The position numbers and the translations under genes were made by a program. The notes beneath the pieces were generated by a model. It was given only the letters and a program-made list of their open reading frames with translations, ran no database searches and had not been told where the DNA came from. 64,000 nt of DNA, taken from positions 1 through 64,000 of the forward strand of contig JBMTBW010000002.1 of the NCBI GenBank assembly GCA_049430265.1, given 5' to 3'. Shown here piece by piece: positions 36,247 through 45,085 of this stretch (positions are counted from its first letter, which is position 1; each line of letters starts with the position of its first letter). This DNA comes from MAG-120802 sp049430265. GTDB lineage: Bacteria; Actinomycetota; Actinomycetes; Nanopelagicales; Nanopelagicaceae.

Positions 36247-36614
36247 GCTCGTTTCTTACTAACTCTCATCACAACAGATTTAGCGGCTCGATCATGTAGT
36301 CCCCTGCCATCTTTATCTGTAACAACAGCTGGAATGACAAGTGCTATGAGGATCGTGCGAAGCAAAATTGGCCCAGGGCGAAGAAAGAGATTATCTGGCC
36401 AACTTAAAACTCTTAAGCCCATAACTCTCTGCCCTGCAGATGCCCCGCCAAGTGATGTAAGTAGGGAAACCTCTAAGACAAATACTCCAAGGCGAAATAA
36501 CGATGGACCAAGCGCGCTTGCTTGCAAGGGATAAACCAGAGCCGCAGTAAATGATGCAATTGCCCAATCAATGCTTAGCGCCAGCACTCGCCGCCCAAGT
36601 CCTGCCCGTTCCAT
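36243..36614 (-). CDS. RDD family membrane protein
   Basis: A 123-residue protein with three hydrophobic helices. AGLGRRVLALSIDWAIASF near 3-21 carries the Arg and Asp of the RDD signature, and GRGLHDRAAKSVVM near 102-115 carries the final conserved Asp. RDD proteins are small membrane proteins of mostly unknown role; some act in cation exchange. Position between DUF4191 and glnA matches what I recall from Mycobacterium. TAGGTT lies 12 to 7 bases before the ATG. Confidence 0.82.
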   Translation of the reverse strand: MERAGLGRRVLALSIDWAIASFTAALVYPLQASALGPSLFRLGVFVLEVSLLTSLGGASAGQRVMGLRVLSWPDNLFLRPGPILLRTILIALVIPAVVTDKDGRGLHDRAAKSVVMRVSKKRA

Positions 36615-36656
36615 AGGCTCAACCTAACTAAAAAAGCGCCCTTAGGCCCGTTTTAT

Positions 36657-36672
36657 GAAACATAGCCGTAAC
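36657..36672. promoter_or_regulatory. Candidate GlnR-like site upstream of glnA
   Basis: GAAAC (36657-36661) and GTAAC (36668-36672) are separated by six bases, the inner arrangement of the actinobacterial GlnR consensus of alternating GTnAC and GAAAC half sites. A weaker GTTAT follows after another six bases at 36679-36683. The site lies about 100 bases before the glnA start. The first and fourth half sites are poor, so this is a suggestion only. Confidence 0.35.
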
Positions 36673-36770
36673 CCACCGGTTATGGATATTTCACCGCCCT
36701 AGCCTAGGTTTGGGCCATTGCTAGAGAGCTCAACGTGGAGCTAAAGATGAAGAAAAACCTCAGGAGAGAA

Positions 36771-38201
36771 ATGTTTAAAAATTCTGCAGAAGTTTTAAAT
36801 TATATAAAGAAAGAAAATGTCGCACTCGTTGATGTCCGCTTCACCGATCTACCTGGTATGCAGCATCACTTCAACGTTCCCGTTTCGCAATTTACTGAAG
36901 ATGTCTTTAAAGATGGTCTGATGTTTGATGGTTCCTCAATTAGAGGTTTCCAATCAATTCATGAGTCAGATATGAAACTTCTTCCAGCACCAGAGACAGC
37001 ATTTATTGATCCATTTAGAACTGAAAAAACTCTAGTTCTTCATTTCTCGGTTGTAAATCCTGATGATAATTCACCGTATAGCAGAGACCCACGCCAGATC
37101 GTTAATAAGGCAGTGGAATATATGAGATCTACTGGAATTGCAGATACCGCATACTTTGCTCCTGAGGCTGAGTTCTATGTCTTTGATCGCGTTAAATTCC
37201 AAACACGTATGAATACCGGCTTCTATGAAGTTGATTCATATGAAGGAGCTTGGAATACCGGAATTGATGATGATCCAGATGGCACGCCAAATCGTGGCTA
37301 TCGCACCAGAATTAAAGGCGGGTATTTCCCAGTCTCTCCAACAGATCAATTTGCTGATCTGCGCGATCAGATGGTTATGAATCTTGCCAAAGTTGGTCTT
37401 GATGTAGAGCGCGCGCACCATGAAGTGGGAACTGCAGGTCAGATGGAGATCAACTATCGCTTCAATGACATCCTTCATGCCGGCGATGATCTAATGAAGT
37501 TTAAATACATCATTAAGAACACTGCTTGGGCTGCTGGAAAGACTGTGACCTTTATGCCAAAGCCACTCTTTGGCGATAACGGTTCTGGAATGCATGTTCA
37601 CCAATCACTTTGGAAAGATGGCAAACCACTTATGTGGGGCGATGGTTATGCAAATCTTTCTGATACTGCGCGCTGGTATATCGGAGGTCTTCTAAAGCAT
37701 GCTCCTTCTCTGCTTGCATTTACCAACCCAACAGTGAACTCTTATAAGCGACTTGTTCCAGGGTATGAAGCTCCAGTAAATCTTGTTTACTCAGCTCGTA
37801 ACCGCTCAGCCTGTATCCGTATCCCAATTACCGGATCTAGCCCAAAGGCAAAGCGCATTGAGTTCCGTTGCCCAGATCCATCTTCAAATCCATATCTTGC
37901 ATTTGCTGCGATCTTGATGGCCGGCCTTGATGGAATCACAAATAAGATCGAGCCGCCAAAGCCAGTCGATAAAGATCTCTACGAGCTAGAAGGAGCCGAA
38001 GCTAAGGCAATTGCTCAAGTTCCTGGCTCCCTTGATGCTGTTATCGATAATCTTGAACGGGATAACGACTTCTTAACAACAGGCGGCGTCTTTACTAAAG
38101 ACTTGATCGATACCTGGATTGATTGGAAGCGTAAGTCAGAAATTGATTATGTTCGTCTGCGTCCACATCCAGCAGAGTTTGAACTCTATTACGATATCTA
38201 A
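36771..38201 (+). CDS. glnA: Glutamine synthetase type I
   Basis: GlnA makes glutamine from glutamate, ammonia and ATP and is a main entry point for nitrogen. The 476-residue protein has LMFDGSSIRGFQSIHESD near 47-64, the ATP-binding KPLFGDNGSGMHVHQSL near 260-276, NRSACIRIP near 344-352, and a candidate adenylylation tyrosine in DKDLYEL near 405. The frame is open from GTG 36735, but CAGGAGAG lies just before ATG 36771 and the family starts MFK at that residue, so I chose 36771. A strong hairpin terminator follows. Confidence 0.97.
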   Translation: MFKNSAEVLNYIKKENVALVDVRFTDLPGMQHHFNVPVSQFTEDVFKDGLMFDGSSIRGFQSIHESDMKLLPAPETAFIDPFRTEKTLVLHFSVVNPDDNSPYSRDPRQIVNKAVEYMRSTGIADTAYFAPEAEFYVFDRVKFQTRMNTGFYEVDSYEGAWNTGIDDDPDGTPNRGYRTRIKGGYFPVSPTDQFADLRDQMVMNLAKVGLDVERAHHEVGTAGQMEINYRFNDILHAGDDLMKFKYIIKNTAWAAGKTVTFMPKPLFGDNGSGMHVHQSLWKDGKPLMWGDGYANLSDTARWYIGGLLKHAPSLLAFTNPTVNSYKRLVPGYEAPVNLVYSARNRSACIRIPITGSSPKAKRIEFRCPDPSSNPYLAFAAILMAGLDGITNKIEPPKPVDKDLYELEGAEAKAIAQVPGSLDAVIDNLERDNDFLTTGGVFTKDLIDTWIDWKRKSEIDYVRLRPHPAEFELYYDI

Positions 38202-38216
38202 AAACGAGAGCTAAAA

Positions 38217-38248
38217 AGAGGGTCTGCTAAGGCAGGCCCTCTTTTTTA
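38217..38248. terminator. Bidirectional intrinsic terminator after glnA
   Basis: An eleven-pair stem (38217-38227 with 38232-38242, one T-G pair) closes on a four-base TAAG loop. On the + strand six Ts follow from 38242; on the - strand five Ts follow from 38217. It therefore can end both glnA and the convergent M48 protease gene, whose stop codon lies within the T run. Confidence 0.92.
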
Positions 38249-39463
38249 TTCTAAGTTCTTCAATCTCTGCAGAAGTGTTGGGTGAGTGTAATTGAATGCC
38301 ACATAGGCAGGATGGGGCGAGAGATTTGCAAGGCTATCAGTTGAGATTTTGCTTAAAGCACTTCGCATAGGTTCAACCTTGTAAGTTTGCTTAGCAAAGG
38401 TATCGGCCTCATACTCGTTATGACGAGACCAGGTGTTATTAATCAGCCCTAAGAAAATACTAAGTGGAGTAAAGAGAATGAAGAAAGTTAGCGCTGAGAG
38501 ATGAAAGCTACTCTGACTTGCCCCTAGGGCGGTTGAGAGTTCTGGATAACCAAGAAGGAATCCAAGGAGTGCAAAGGTTGCAAAGGTTTGGATGTTACTA
38601 AAGATAAACATTGAGAGAGTATGTTTCTTTTTGTAATGGCCAATTTCATGAGCTAGAACTGCAATGATCTCTGTAGTGGTAAGTTTCTCAATCAAGGTAT
38701 CAAATAAGACAATGGTCTTACTTGAGCCAAGGCCACTAAAAAACGCATTGGCCTTCGATGATCTCTTTGAGCCATCCATTACAAATAGGCGACCCAAGTT
38801 ATAGCCTTGCGAAGCGCAATACTTTTCAATTCCTTGCTTTAGTGGTCCATCCTTTATTGGCTCTAATTTATTAAAAAGCGGAAGGATTAATGTTGTTCCA
38901 AACATAAACATAAGTAGCGAGAAAACTGCTAGAAGAGCCCAAGCAAGAATCCAGAAATTTCCACCAAGCTGTTGGTAGAACCAGAGAACTGCCGTGAGCA
39001 AGCTGCCCCCTATTAGGGTTGCAAGAGCCGCTCCTTTAATAGTGTCTGTGAAAAATACCTTTGGAGTAGTTTTATTAAACCCATATTTCTCTTCAATTTT
39101 AAAAGTTCCATAGAGAGTAAATGGCAGGTTCAGCAGATATGAGATAACACTCAACGAGGCGATAAAGAGCAGGGATACCAAAATCTGATTATCAACGATG
39201 CTTCTTGCCCAATTATCAAGAGATGCAAACCACCCATAGCTCAGGGCAAATATGAGAATTATCGTTGAGATAGTTGATGATATAAATCCAAAACGGGTCT
39301 TCTCTGCGCTATAACTAATTGATCTCTCCCGCTCCTTTGCGTCATAAAGATGGGCAATCGTGGGATCTAGGGTATTTCTAGCAGTGGAAAGGTTTAAGTT
39401 ATCCAGGATTGATTCGATTATGTAGGCCGCAAGGACTATTACTACTAAGGCAGTTAAAAGCAT
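38246..39463 (-). CDS. M48 family metalloprotease (Ste24/CAAX-protease type)
   Basis: A 405-residue membrane zinc protease. VLAHEIGHYKKKH near 275-287 is the HExxH zinc site and NEYEADTFAKQTYKV near 355-369 holds the third ligand. Several membrane helices precede the site; this full-length Ste24-like layout is larger than HtpX. Bacterial members may act in membrane protein quality control, as prenyl CAAX processing is not expected. TACCCT lies 12 to 7 bases before the ATG, divergent from the amidotransferase gene 29 bases away. Confidence 0.9.
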   Translation of the reverse strand: MLLTALVVIVLAAYIIESILDNLNLSTARNTLDPTIAHLYDAKERERSISYSAEKTRFGFISSTISTIILIFALSYGWFASLDNWARSIVDNQILVSLLFIASLSVISYLLNLPFTLYGTFKIEEKYGFNKTTPKVFFTDTIKGAALATLIGGSLLTAVLWFYQQLGGNFWILAWALLAVFSLLMFMFGTTLILPLFNKLEPIKDGPLKQGIEKYCASQGYNLGRLFVMDGSKRSSKANAFFSGLGSSKTIVLFDTLIEKLTTTEIIAVLAHEIGHYKKKHTLSMFIFSNIQTFATFALLGFLLGYPELSTALGASQSSFHLSALTFFILFTPLSIFLGLINNTWSRHNEYEADTFAKQTYKVEPMRSALSKISTDSLANLSPHPAYVAFNYTHPTLLQRLKNLE

Positions 39464-39492
39464 TTTCTTAGGGTAGCCGATAGGCTCTACCT

Positions 39493-40227
39493 ATGTGTCG
39501 ACTCATGGCCTATAGTTCAAAAACCCCGGTCAATCTCCCTGAGTTTATGGGTCAGGGCTTTAGCGACTTTCTTAAACTCTCAGAGGTTCACAATGATTCC
39601 TGGGGTCTAGCCCTTGCTAATCCAGATAGCGCAACGGTAATTAAGGAAGTAGCGAGCGCCGCATCTAGCGCCAGATTCAGTGAAGTCATTAGTAATCAAA
39701 GCGCGCCAGGGGCTCTACTTCACTTTAGATGGGCCTCCCCTGGCCTTGGAGTTACTCATGAAAATGCACATCCATTTAGCTTTGAAGATATCGCCTTTAT
39801 CCATAATGGCGCCCTTAGCCCTTATGAAGCTGTTAAATCACTGATTGCGCCAGAATTTGAAACACTTAGAGAGGGTGATACCGATAGCGAGCTCTTCTTT
39901 CTCTATCTGTTAACTGAGATTAAATCTAGTGGATTTGTAGATGGAGTGGTTAAAGGGATAGAGAATCTAAAGCAGAACTTTGAATATAGCTCAATTAATT
40001 CAATGATTATCAACTCTGACTATCTAATTGTGGTTAGTGAACATGATCCTTTAAATAAACCAAGTTGGACCGATGATCTCTACTACCAACTGCGCTATCG
40101 CATCGATGATAACGGCGTTGCTGTTGCCTCCTCAGGCTGGGATCAAAGCGGCTGGATATTGATGGAGAATCACTCAATTCTTATTGTTAATCGCCATGAT
40201 TTAACTCATCAGATTGAGTCAATCTAG
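39493..40227 (+). CDS. Class II glutamine amidotransferase domain protein (YafJ-like)
   Basis: A 244-residue Ntn-type amidotransferase. It begins MCRLMAYSS, so Cys2 becomes the N-terminal nucleophile after methionine removal; HNDSWGLA near 35-42, HFRWASPGLGVTHENAHPF near 77-95 and HNGALSPYE near 102-110 complete the site. There is no synthase domain. The physiological substrate is not known. TAGGCT lies 12 to 7 bases upstream, inside a 12-base element identical to that before lipB. It is convergent with the EamA gene. Confidence 0.85.
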   Translation: MCRLMAYSSKTPVNLPEFMGQGFSDFLKLSEVHNDSWGLALANPDSATVIKEVASAASSARFSEVISNQSAPGALLHFRWASPGLGVTHENAHPFSFEDIAFIHNGALSPYEAVKSLIAPEFETLREGDTDSELFFLYLLTEIKSSGFVDGVVKGIENLKQNFEYSSINSMIINSDYLIVVSEHDPLNKPSWTDDLYYQLRYRIDDNGVAVASSGWDQSGWILMENHSILIVNRHDLTHQIESI

Positions 40228-40230
40228 GGA

Positions 40231-41175
40231 TTAGTTAGTTGGTTCTTTGCTAACTCGTTCAACTGATACCACCAAAACAACACCTATCAAGATGATTAGG
40301 CCACCAAGGGCGTAAGAACTAGTTATTTTCTCATTCAGAAATAGAGCTCCGAGCGCTACGGCAATTATCGGATTTACATAGGCATAAGTAGCAGTAAGTG
40401 ATACTGGAGCATTTGCAACTAGCCAGAGATATGCGGTATATGCCGCGATAGATCCGAAAATAATTAAGTACACAAACCAGAGCCAGGACCAGCTAGTTGC
40501 ATCAAGAAAATCACTAATGGACTCACCCTTAATAAAGCCTGCCACAGTTAAAGAGATCCCCCCGGCCAACATTTCATAGGCAGTAAAGACTAGGGTGTTC
40601 TTAGGAAGTGGGAATTTTGGCGCAAGAAACGTTCCCAGCGCCCATCCAATATTTCCTAAAAGAACCATCAACATGAAGAAAAAGAGTTTGGAATTACTTA
40701 TCTCACTTACTGGAGTGATGCTTCCCGGCTTTAAAAGAAGAGCTACGCCAGCAAAACCTATCATTAGGCCTAGCCAGGAGACTTTAGCCAATCGTTCTCC
40801 AGAAATTGTACGAAAGATTGCTATCCATAATGGAAGAGCTGCAATTATTAACGCAACAATTCCTGAGGGCACATATTCTTGAGAAACGGATACAGTGCCG
40901 ATTCCAAATCCTAGGAGTAGAAAACCCATAACTAGTGAGCTCATTAACTCTGCCTTGGGAATTTTGAGCTCGCCAATCCCCTGTCGCAACGAAATTATTA
41001 CAGCAAGAAGTAAGCCTGCAATTAAAAAGCGAATTCCCATTGCTAAAAGTGGTGGCATGCTCTCAATTACATAGGCAATTGCAAAGTAAGTAGATCCCCA
41101 AATCAAATAAACCGCCCAAAGTGAGGTCCAGGTCTTTGCAGAATTTGAGACTTCGCCTCGCTTATTCATCTCCAC
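40231..41175 (-). CDS. EamA/DMT superfamily transporter
   Basis: A 314-residue permease with ten membrane helices in two EamA repeats. WAVYLIWGSTYFAIAYV near 20-36 and the second repeat ending in YAYVNPIIAVALGALFLNEKI near 265-285 are typical of drug/metabolite exporters of the RhaT/YdcZ-like group. The cargo is unknown. I kept GTG 41175 because TAGGGT lies exactly 12 to 7 bases before it; an ATG at 41169 is possible. It is divergent from the nickel/cobalt permease gene. Confidence 0.85.
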   Translation of the reverse strand: MEMNKRGEVSNSAKTWTSLWAVYLIWGSTYFAIAYVIESMPPLLAMGIRFLIAGLLLAVIISLRQGIGELKIPKAELMSSLVMGFLLLGFGIGTVSVSQEYVPSGIVALIIAALPLWIAIFRTISGERLAKVSWLGLMIGFAGVALLLKPGSITPVSEISNSKLFFFMLMVLLGNIGWALGTFLAPKFPLPKNTLVFTAYEMLAGGISLTVAGFIKGESISDFLDATSWSWLWFVYLIIFGSIAAYTAYLWLVANAPVSLTATYAYVNPIIAVALGALFLNEKITSSYALGGLIILIGVVLVVSVERVSKEPTN

Positions 41176-41223
41176 TCTGACACCCTAACTTTCCTTGCTT
41201 TAATCGTTGACTACTTTTTCGTT

Positions 41224-41258
41224 TTGCAGATGCAAATGATTTGCAATAACCTTATCGT
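41224..41258 (+). promoter_or_regulatory. Nickel/cobalt permease promoter with Nur/Fur-family palindrome
   Basis: A -35-like TTGCAG (41224-41229) and TAACCT (41247-41252) are spaced 17 bases apart, the latter ending seven bases before the ATG. The spacer holds the perfect 7-1-7 palindrome TGCAAATGATTTGCA at 41231-41245. Read as TGCAA-N5-TTGCA it matches the Streptomyces Nur (nickel) box tTGCaa-N5-ttGCAA, and its shape also resembles other Fur-family boxes. Confidence 0.68.
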
Positions 41259-42416
41259 ATGACCAAGTCAAAGCATGGCGATAAATCCTTAAGACAGCAC
41301 TTAAAGTTCGAAAGAGATGAAATCCCTTCTTTGGTTGGCATTTTGGGAACGGTAATTGCCCTGCATGTAATTGGCTGGGGACTCTTTATCTACTACAACT
41401 CAGATCCTCAATATCACGGACTAGCCGACAGCAAAGGTGCTCTGGTTTATGCCGGGGCTGGAGCCTTGGCCTATTCATTTGGTTTGCGCCACGCATTTGA
41501 TGCTGACCACATTGCAGCAATTGATGACACCACGCGCTTGATGTTAGCCAAAGGCAAGAAACCATTAGGCGTAGGACTCTTCTTCTCTCTTGGCCATTCA
41601 ACAGTTGTCTTGGCGCTTTCAGTACTAGTTGCATTTGCAGCGCAACGCGCAGCAAGATTCCAGAAAGATTTTGCAGAAACTGGTGGAATCATTGGAACAT
41701 CAGTCTCTGGTCTTTTTCTCTATCTAATTGGCATACTCAATTTAGTTATTTTGGTTGGAATAATTGGCGTTTGGAAGAAGGCTAAGAGTGGAAAGTTTTC
41801 GCATCAGCATCTAGAGGAGCTTCTAAATGATCGTGGCCTTATGCGGCGAATCTTTAGAGGACGCTTCAAAAAGGGTTTTGATAAATCTCACCAGATCTAT
41901 CCAGTTGGAGTCCTATTTGGACTTGGCTTTGATACCGCAACCGAGGTCGCGATCCTGGGTCTTTCAGCAACTGTTGCAATAGGAACTGTTGGAGGGGTCC
42001 TGCCACCACTTGCCATCATCGCCCTACCAATCATTTTTGCTGCAGGCATGTCACTAATGGACGCCCTCGATGGAATCTTTATGACCAAGGCCTATGGCTG
42101 GGCTTTTACCTCTCCACTGCGAAAGATCTACTACAACATCACTACTACCTCAATCTCAATCTTTGTAGCTCTTGTGATTGGAACTATTCAAATCATAAAT
42201 GTTTTAGCTAGTAAAACTTCGATTGATAATTATGAGCCATTTAAGACCATTGCAAATATTGAACTTAGTGGCATTGGTTACTTCATAGTCGCTAGTTTCG
42301 TTGCAGCTTGGCTTCTCTCGGTGCTTATCTGGCGCCTTGGCAAATATGAGAGTAGATACTCTTCAGGAATCGTTGAGACTGACCACTCACATACTGATTT
42401 AAAGATTAAGGATTAA
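41259..42416 (+). CDS. NiCoT family nickel/cobalt permease (HoxN/NixA type)
   Basis: A 385-residue membrane permease for high-affinity nickel or cobalt uptake. RHAFDADHIAAIDDTTR near 77-93 carries the HX4DH signature, and LFFSLGHSTVVLAL and LGFDTATEVAILGL are the other NiCoT signature segments. Eight helices are expected. Cobalt need would fit with cobalamin use, but the riboswitch operon imports the finished vitamin, so nickel for an enzyme elsewhere is at least as likely. The palindrome in its promoter supports metal-dependent repression. Confidence 0.93.
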   Translation: MTKSKHGDKSLRQHLKFERDEIPSLVGILGTVIALHVIGWGLFIYYNSDPQYHGLADSKGALVYAGAGALAYSFGLRHAFDADHIAAIDDTTRLMLAKGKKPLGVGLFFSLGHSTVVLALSVLVAFAAQRAARFQKDFAETGGIIGTSVSGLFLYLIGILNLVILVGIIGVWKKAKSGKFSHQHLEELLNDRGLMRRIFRGRFKKGFDKSHQIYPVGVLFGLGFDTATEVAILGLSATVAIGTVGGVLPPLAIIALPIIFAAGMSLMDALDGIFMTKAYGWAFTSPLRKIYYNITTTSISIFVALVIGTIQIINVLASKTSIDNYEPFKTIANIELSGIGYFIVASFVAAWLLSVLIWRLGKYESRYSSGIVETDHSHTDLKIKD

Positions 42417-43243
42417 TCAAGGAAGAAATCTAGGAGAAAGTCAGTAGTTCCTGGAACAACCGAATATTTCTCTAGATCAGTAATTCCTTCAGATGCTAAA
42501 ACCTCATCATCAACAAAGAAGTTCCCACTGCACGAAGCTGAGTCTCTATTCAAAATAATATAGGCAGCATCGGCCAGAATCTCAGGGGTGCGACAGGCGG
42601 CAGTATCAACTCCAGGAATCATTGCAAGTGCTGCAGTATCAATTGCAGTTCTCGGCCAAAGTGCATTAACAGCTATCTTCTCTCGCTTAAACTCCTCGGC
42701 CATTCCAAGAACACACATACTCATTCCATATTTAGCCATTGTGTAGGCCACATGGTTTCTAAACCACTTTGCCTTCATTGAAAGCGGAGGCGAGAGAGTC
42801 AAGATGTGAGGATTTCGGCCAGCTTTAGCACTTTCTTGCAGATGGGGTAGGACTGCTTGAGACGTTAAAAAAGTTCCTCGAACATTTACATCAAACATTA
42901 AATCAAATCTCTTAGCCGGGGTTTGCAGCGTGGGGGTGAGATTAATAGCGCTTGCATTGTTAATTAAGATATCAATGCCGCCAAACTCTTTCGCAGCTTG
43001 ATCAACAGCTGCGCTTATCTGATTTTCATCCCTTAAGTCGCATTGAATAGCAAGGGCCGCTCCCCCAGCCGCTCTGATATCACTTGCTGCAGTGTGGATG
43101 GTTCCTGGAAGCTTTGGATTTGGTTCATTAGTTTTAGCAGCAATTGCAATCATTGCTCCGTCTTTTGCAGCCCGGATAGCGATGGCTAGTCCAATACCTC
43201 GAGATCCGCCAGTAACAAAAATCTTCTTTCCTGCAAGACTCAT
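42413..43243 (-). CDS. Short-chain dehydrogenase/reductase (HSDL2-like)
   Basis: A 276-residue SDR oxidoreductase. The cofactor loop TGGSRGIGLAIA is near 11-22, NNASAINLTPT near 90-100, and the catalytic YTMAKYGMS near 167-175 contains the YxxxK pair. The extended insertion and the C-terminal part resemble the hydroxysteroid-dehydrogenase-like HSDL2 clade. It starts directly after the enoyl-CoA hydratase stop with AAGGG upstream, so the two probably share a fatty-acid-type pathway. It overlaps the permease gene by four bases. Confidence 0.86.
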   Translation of the reverse strand: MSLAGKKIFVTGGSRGIGLAIAIRAAKDGAMIAIAAKTNEPNPKLPGTIHTAASDIRAAGGAALAIQCDLRDENQISAAVDQAAKEFGGIDILINNASAINLTPTLQTPAKRFDLMFDVNVRGTFLTSQAVLPHLQESAKAGRNPHILTLSPPLSMKAKWFRNHVAYTMAKYGMSMCVLGMAEEFKREKIAVNALWPRTAIDTAALAMIPGVDTAACRTPEILADAAYIILNRDSASCSGNFFVDDEVLASEGITDLEKYSVVPGTTDFLLDFFLD

Positions 43244-43987
43244 CTATTTACCCTTCTTTGCTGCTAGTTTCATGAAGGCCTCTTGAGCCTCATCTGATTC
43301 AAGGGCGCGAAGGAAGAGCTCCCCTTCTGCCTGCATTACCACTTTAACTTTCTCATGAAGATCACTCTTTAATAGAGCTTTGGTTTGCAGGATTGCATTC
43401 GGCGGCTGGCTTGCAAGTTTTAGCGCAATTTTTCTAATTTCATCCTTTGGATTCTCAGCTATGCCTGCAATTAGACCCATCTCAACTGCTTGCACTGCGC
43501 TAAAAGATTCACCTGTAAGAAGAATATGGGCAGCTTTTTGATATCCCACAAGTCTTGGAAATAGCAGGCTCGCCCCCGCTTCAGGAACAAGGCCTAAATT
43601 AACAAAGGGCATAGAAAAGTTCGTCGTCTCAGATGCAAGCGTGATATCGCAGTGAAGCAACATCGTTGTTCCAATACCAATTGCATTTCCTGAAACTGCG
43701 GCAAGGAGTGGCTTTGTAAAGTTGTGAATTTCTTGCAGGAAATTCCATACTGGTGAGCCAGGCTCATGAGGTGGATCATTTAGAAAATCAAAGATGTCAT
43801 TTCCAGCCGTGAAGTGTTTACCTTCATGAGTTATTACCACTGCTCGAATCCCAAAGTCGCCGTTGGCTTCCCTAAGCGCACCTGCGAGAAGTTGATACAT
43901 TTCTCGGGTAATGGCATTCTGCTTTGCCACCCGATTCAGAGTTAAGGTAAGGACCTGCTCATCTAGGGATTTGAGGACTTCACTCAT
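43244..43987 (-). CDS. Enoyl-CoA hydratase/isomerase family protein
   Basis: A 247-residue crotonase-fold protein. FTAGNDIFDFLN near 56-67 and AVSGNAIGIGTTMLLHCDITLASE near 93-116 form the oxyanion hole and acyl-CoA pocket; the second site region reads NLGLVPEAGAS. The exact reaction, hydration or isomerisation, is not clear. A TAGGAT box lies 12 to 7 bases before the ATG and includes the ino1 stop codon, so it may have its own leaderless promoter despite lying nine bases after ino1. Confidence 0.86.
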   Translation of the reverse strand: MSEVLKSLDEQVLTLTLNRVAKQNAITREMYQLLAGALREANGDFGIRAVVITHEGKHFTAGNDIFDFLNDPPHEPGSPVWNFLQEIHNFTKPLLAAVSGNAIGIGTTMLLHCDITLASETTNFSMPFVNLGLVPEAGASLLFPRLVGYQKAAHILLTGESFSAVQAVEMGLIAGIAENPKDEIRKIALKLASQPPNAILQTKALLKSDLHEKVKVVMQAEGELFLRALESDEAQEAFMKLAAKKGK

Positions 43988-43996
43988 CCCTGAATC

Positions 43997-45085
43997 CTAA
44001 CTCTTTAGTTCGCCGGCAATAAATGCTTTCGTTCTCTTTAGCGCTTCTTCATCTGAGTATTGCTCAGGAGGCGATTTCATAAAGTAGCTAGATGGCGAGA
44101 GAAGTGGTCCACCAATTCCTCTATCCATTGCAACCTTGGCGCAGCGAAGTGCATCAATAATGACTCCAGCCGAGTTTGGTGAATCCCAGACCTCAAGTTT
44201 GTATTCAATAGTTAGCGGAACATCGCCAAATGCCCGACCTTCAAGGCGAACAAAGGCCCACTTGCGATCATCTAGCCACTGCACATAATCAGATGGGCCA
44301 ATATGAACATTGCCCTCCCCCATATCGTAATCAAGCTGTGATGTAACTGATTGAGTTTTGGAGATCTTCTTTGACTCTAGGCGATCTCGCTCAAGCATGT
44401 TTTTAAAGTCCATATTTCCACCAACATTTAATTGATAGGTTCTATCGACTTTGACTCCGCGGTCTTGGAATAGCTTGGTTAGAACTCTATGGGTAATAGT
44501 TGCTCCAACTTGAGATTTAATATCATCGCCAACGATTGGAAGGCCGGCCTTTGTGAATTTATCGGCCCACTCAGGGGTTGAGGCGATAAAGACTGGAAGT
44601 GCGTTGACAAAACCGCAGCCAGCATCAATTGCGCATTGGGCATAAAACTTTGTAGCAACCTCTGAGCCAACAGGCAGATAGCAGACTAGAACATCGACCT
44701 TGGCATCTTTGAGCTCTTTAACTACATCAACAGCTGGCGAATCAGACTCAGTAATTGTCTCTCGGTAATAGCGACCAAGGCCATCATGAGTTACACCTCT
44801 TAAAACTTTAATTCCAGATTGAGGCACTTCAGAGAATTTGATGGTGTTGTTTTCACTTGCCCAGATAGCATCTGCAAGATCTAGACCAACTTTCTTCTTA
44901 TCAACGTCAAAGGCGGCAACGAACTTCACATCACCTACGTGATATCCCCCGACGACTACATTCATCAGACCTGGAATCTCTTGATCCCTTGCCGCATCTC
45001 GGTAGTAATGCACCCCTTGCACTAGAGAATTGGCGCAATTACCAACTCCAACTATTGCTACGCGGATCTCTTTATCTGGGCTCAC
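43997..45085 (-). CDS. ino1: Inositol-3-phosphate synthase
   Basis: Ino1 converts glucose 6-phosphate to inositol 3-phosphate, the source of phosphatidylinositol and of mycothiol in Actinobacteria. The 362-residue bacterial form shows VAIVGVGNCANSLVQG near 8-23, the NAD loop, then GDDIKSQVGATITHR near 187-201 and NVGGNMDFKNML near 217-228. GTG 45085 overlaps the stop of the PadR gene by one base and has AAAGGA seven bases before it. The PadR neighbour and the PimB'-like gene at 55901 fit inositol lipid synthesis. Confidence 0.94.
   Translation of the reverse strand: MSPDKEIRVAIVGVGNCANSLVQGVHYYRDAARDQEIPGLMNVVVGGYHVGDVKFVAAFDVDKKKVGLDLADAIWASENNTIKFSEVPQSGIKVLRGVTHDGLGRYYRETITESDSPAVDVVKELKDAKVDVLVCYLPVGSEVATKFYAQCAIDAGCGFVNALPVFIASTPEWADKFTKAGLPIVGDDIKSQVGATITHRVLTKLFQDRGVKVDRTYQLNVGGNMDFKNMLERDRLESKKISKTQSVTSQLDYDMGEGNVHIGPSDYVQWLDDRKWAFVRLEGRAFGDVPLTIEYKLEVWDSPNSAGVIIDALRCAKVAMDRGIGGPLLSPSSYFMKSPPEQYSDEEALKRTKAFIAGELKS

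Noticed and set aside
38217..38248. Regulatory RNA hairpin of the M48 protease gene
   Set aside because: The hairpin has T runs on both sides and lies exactly at two convergent gene ends, so a bidirectional terminator explains it fully.
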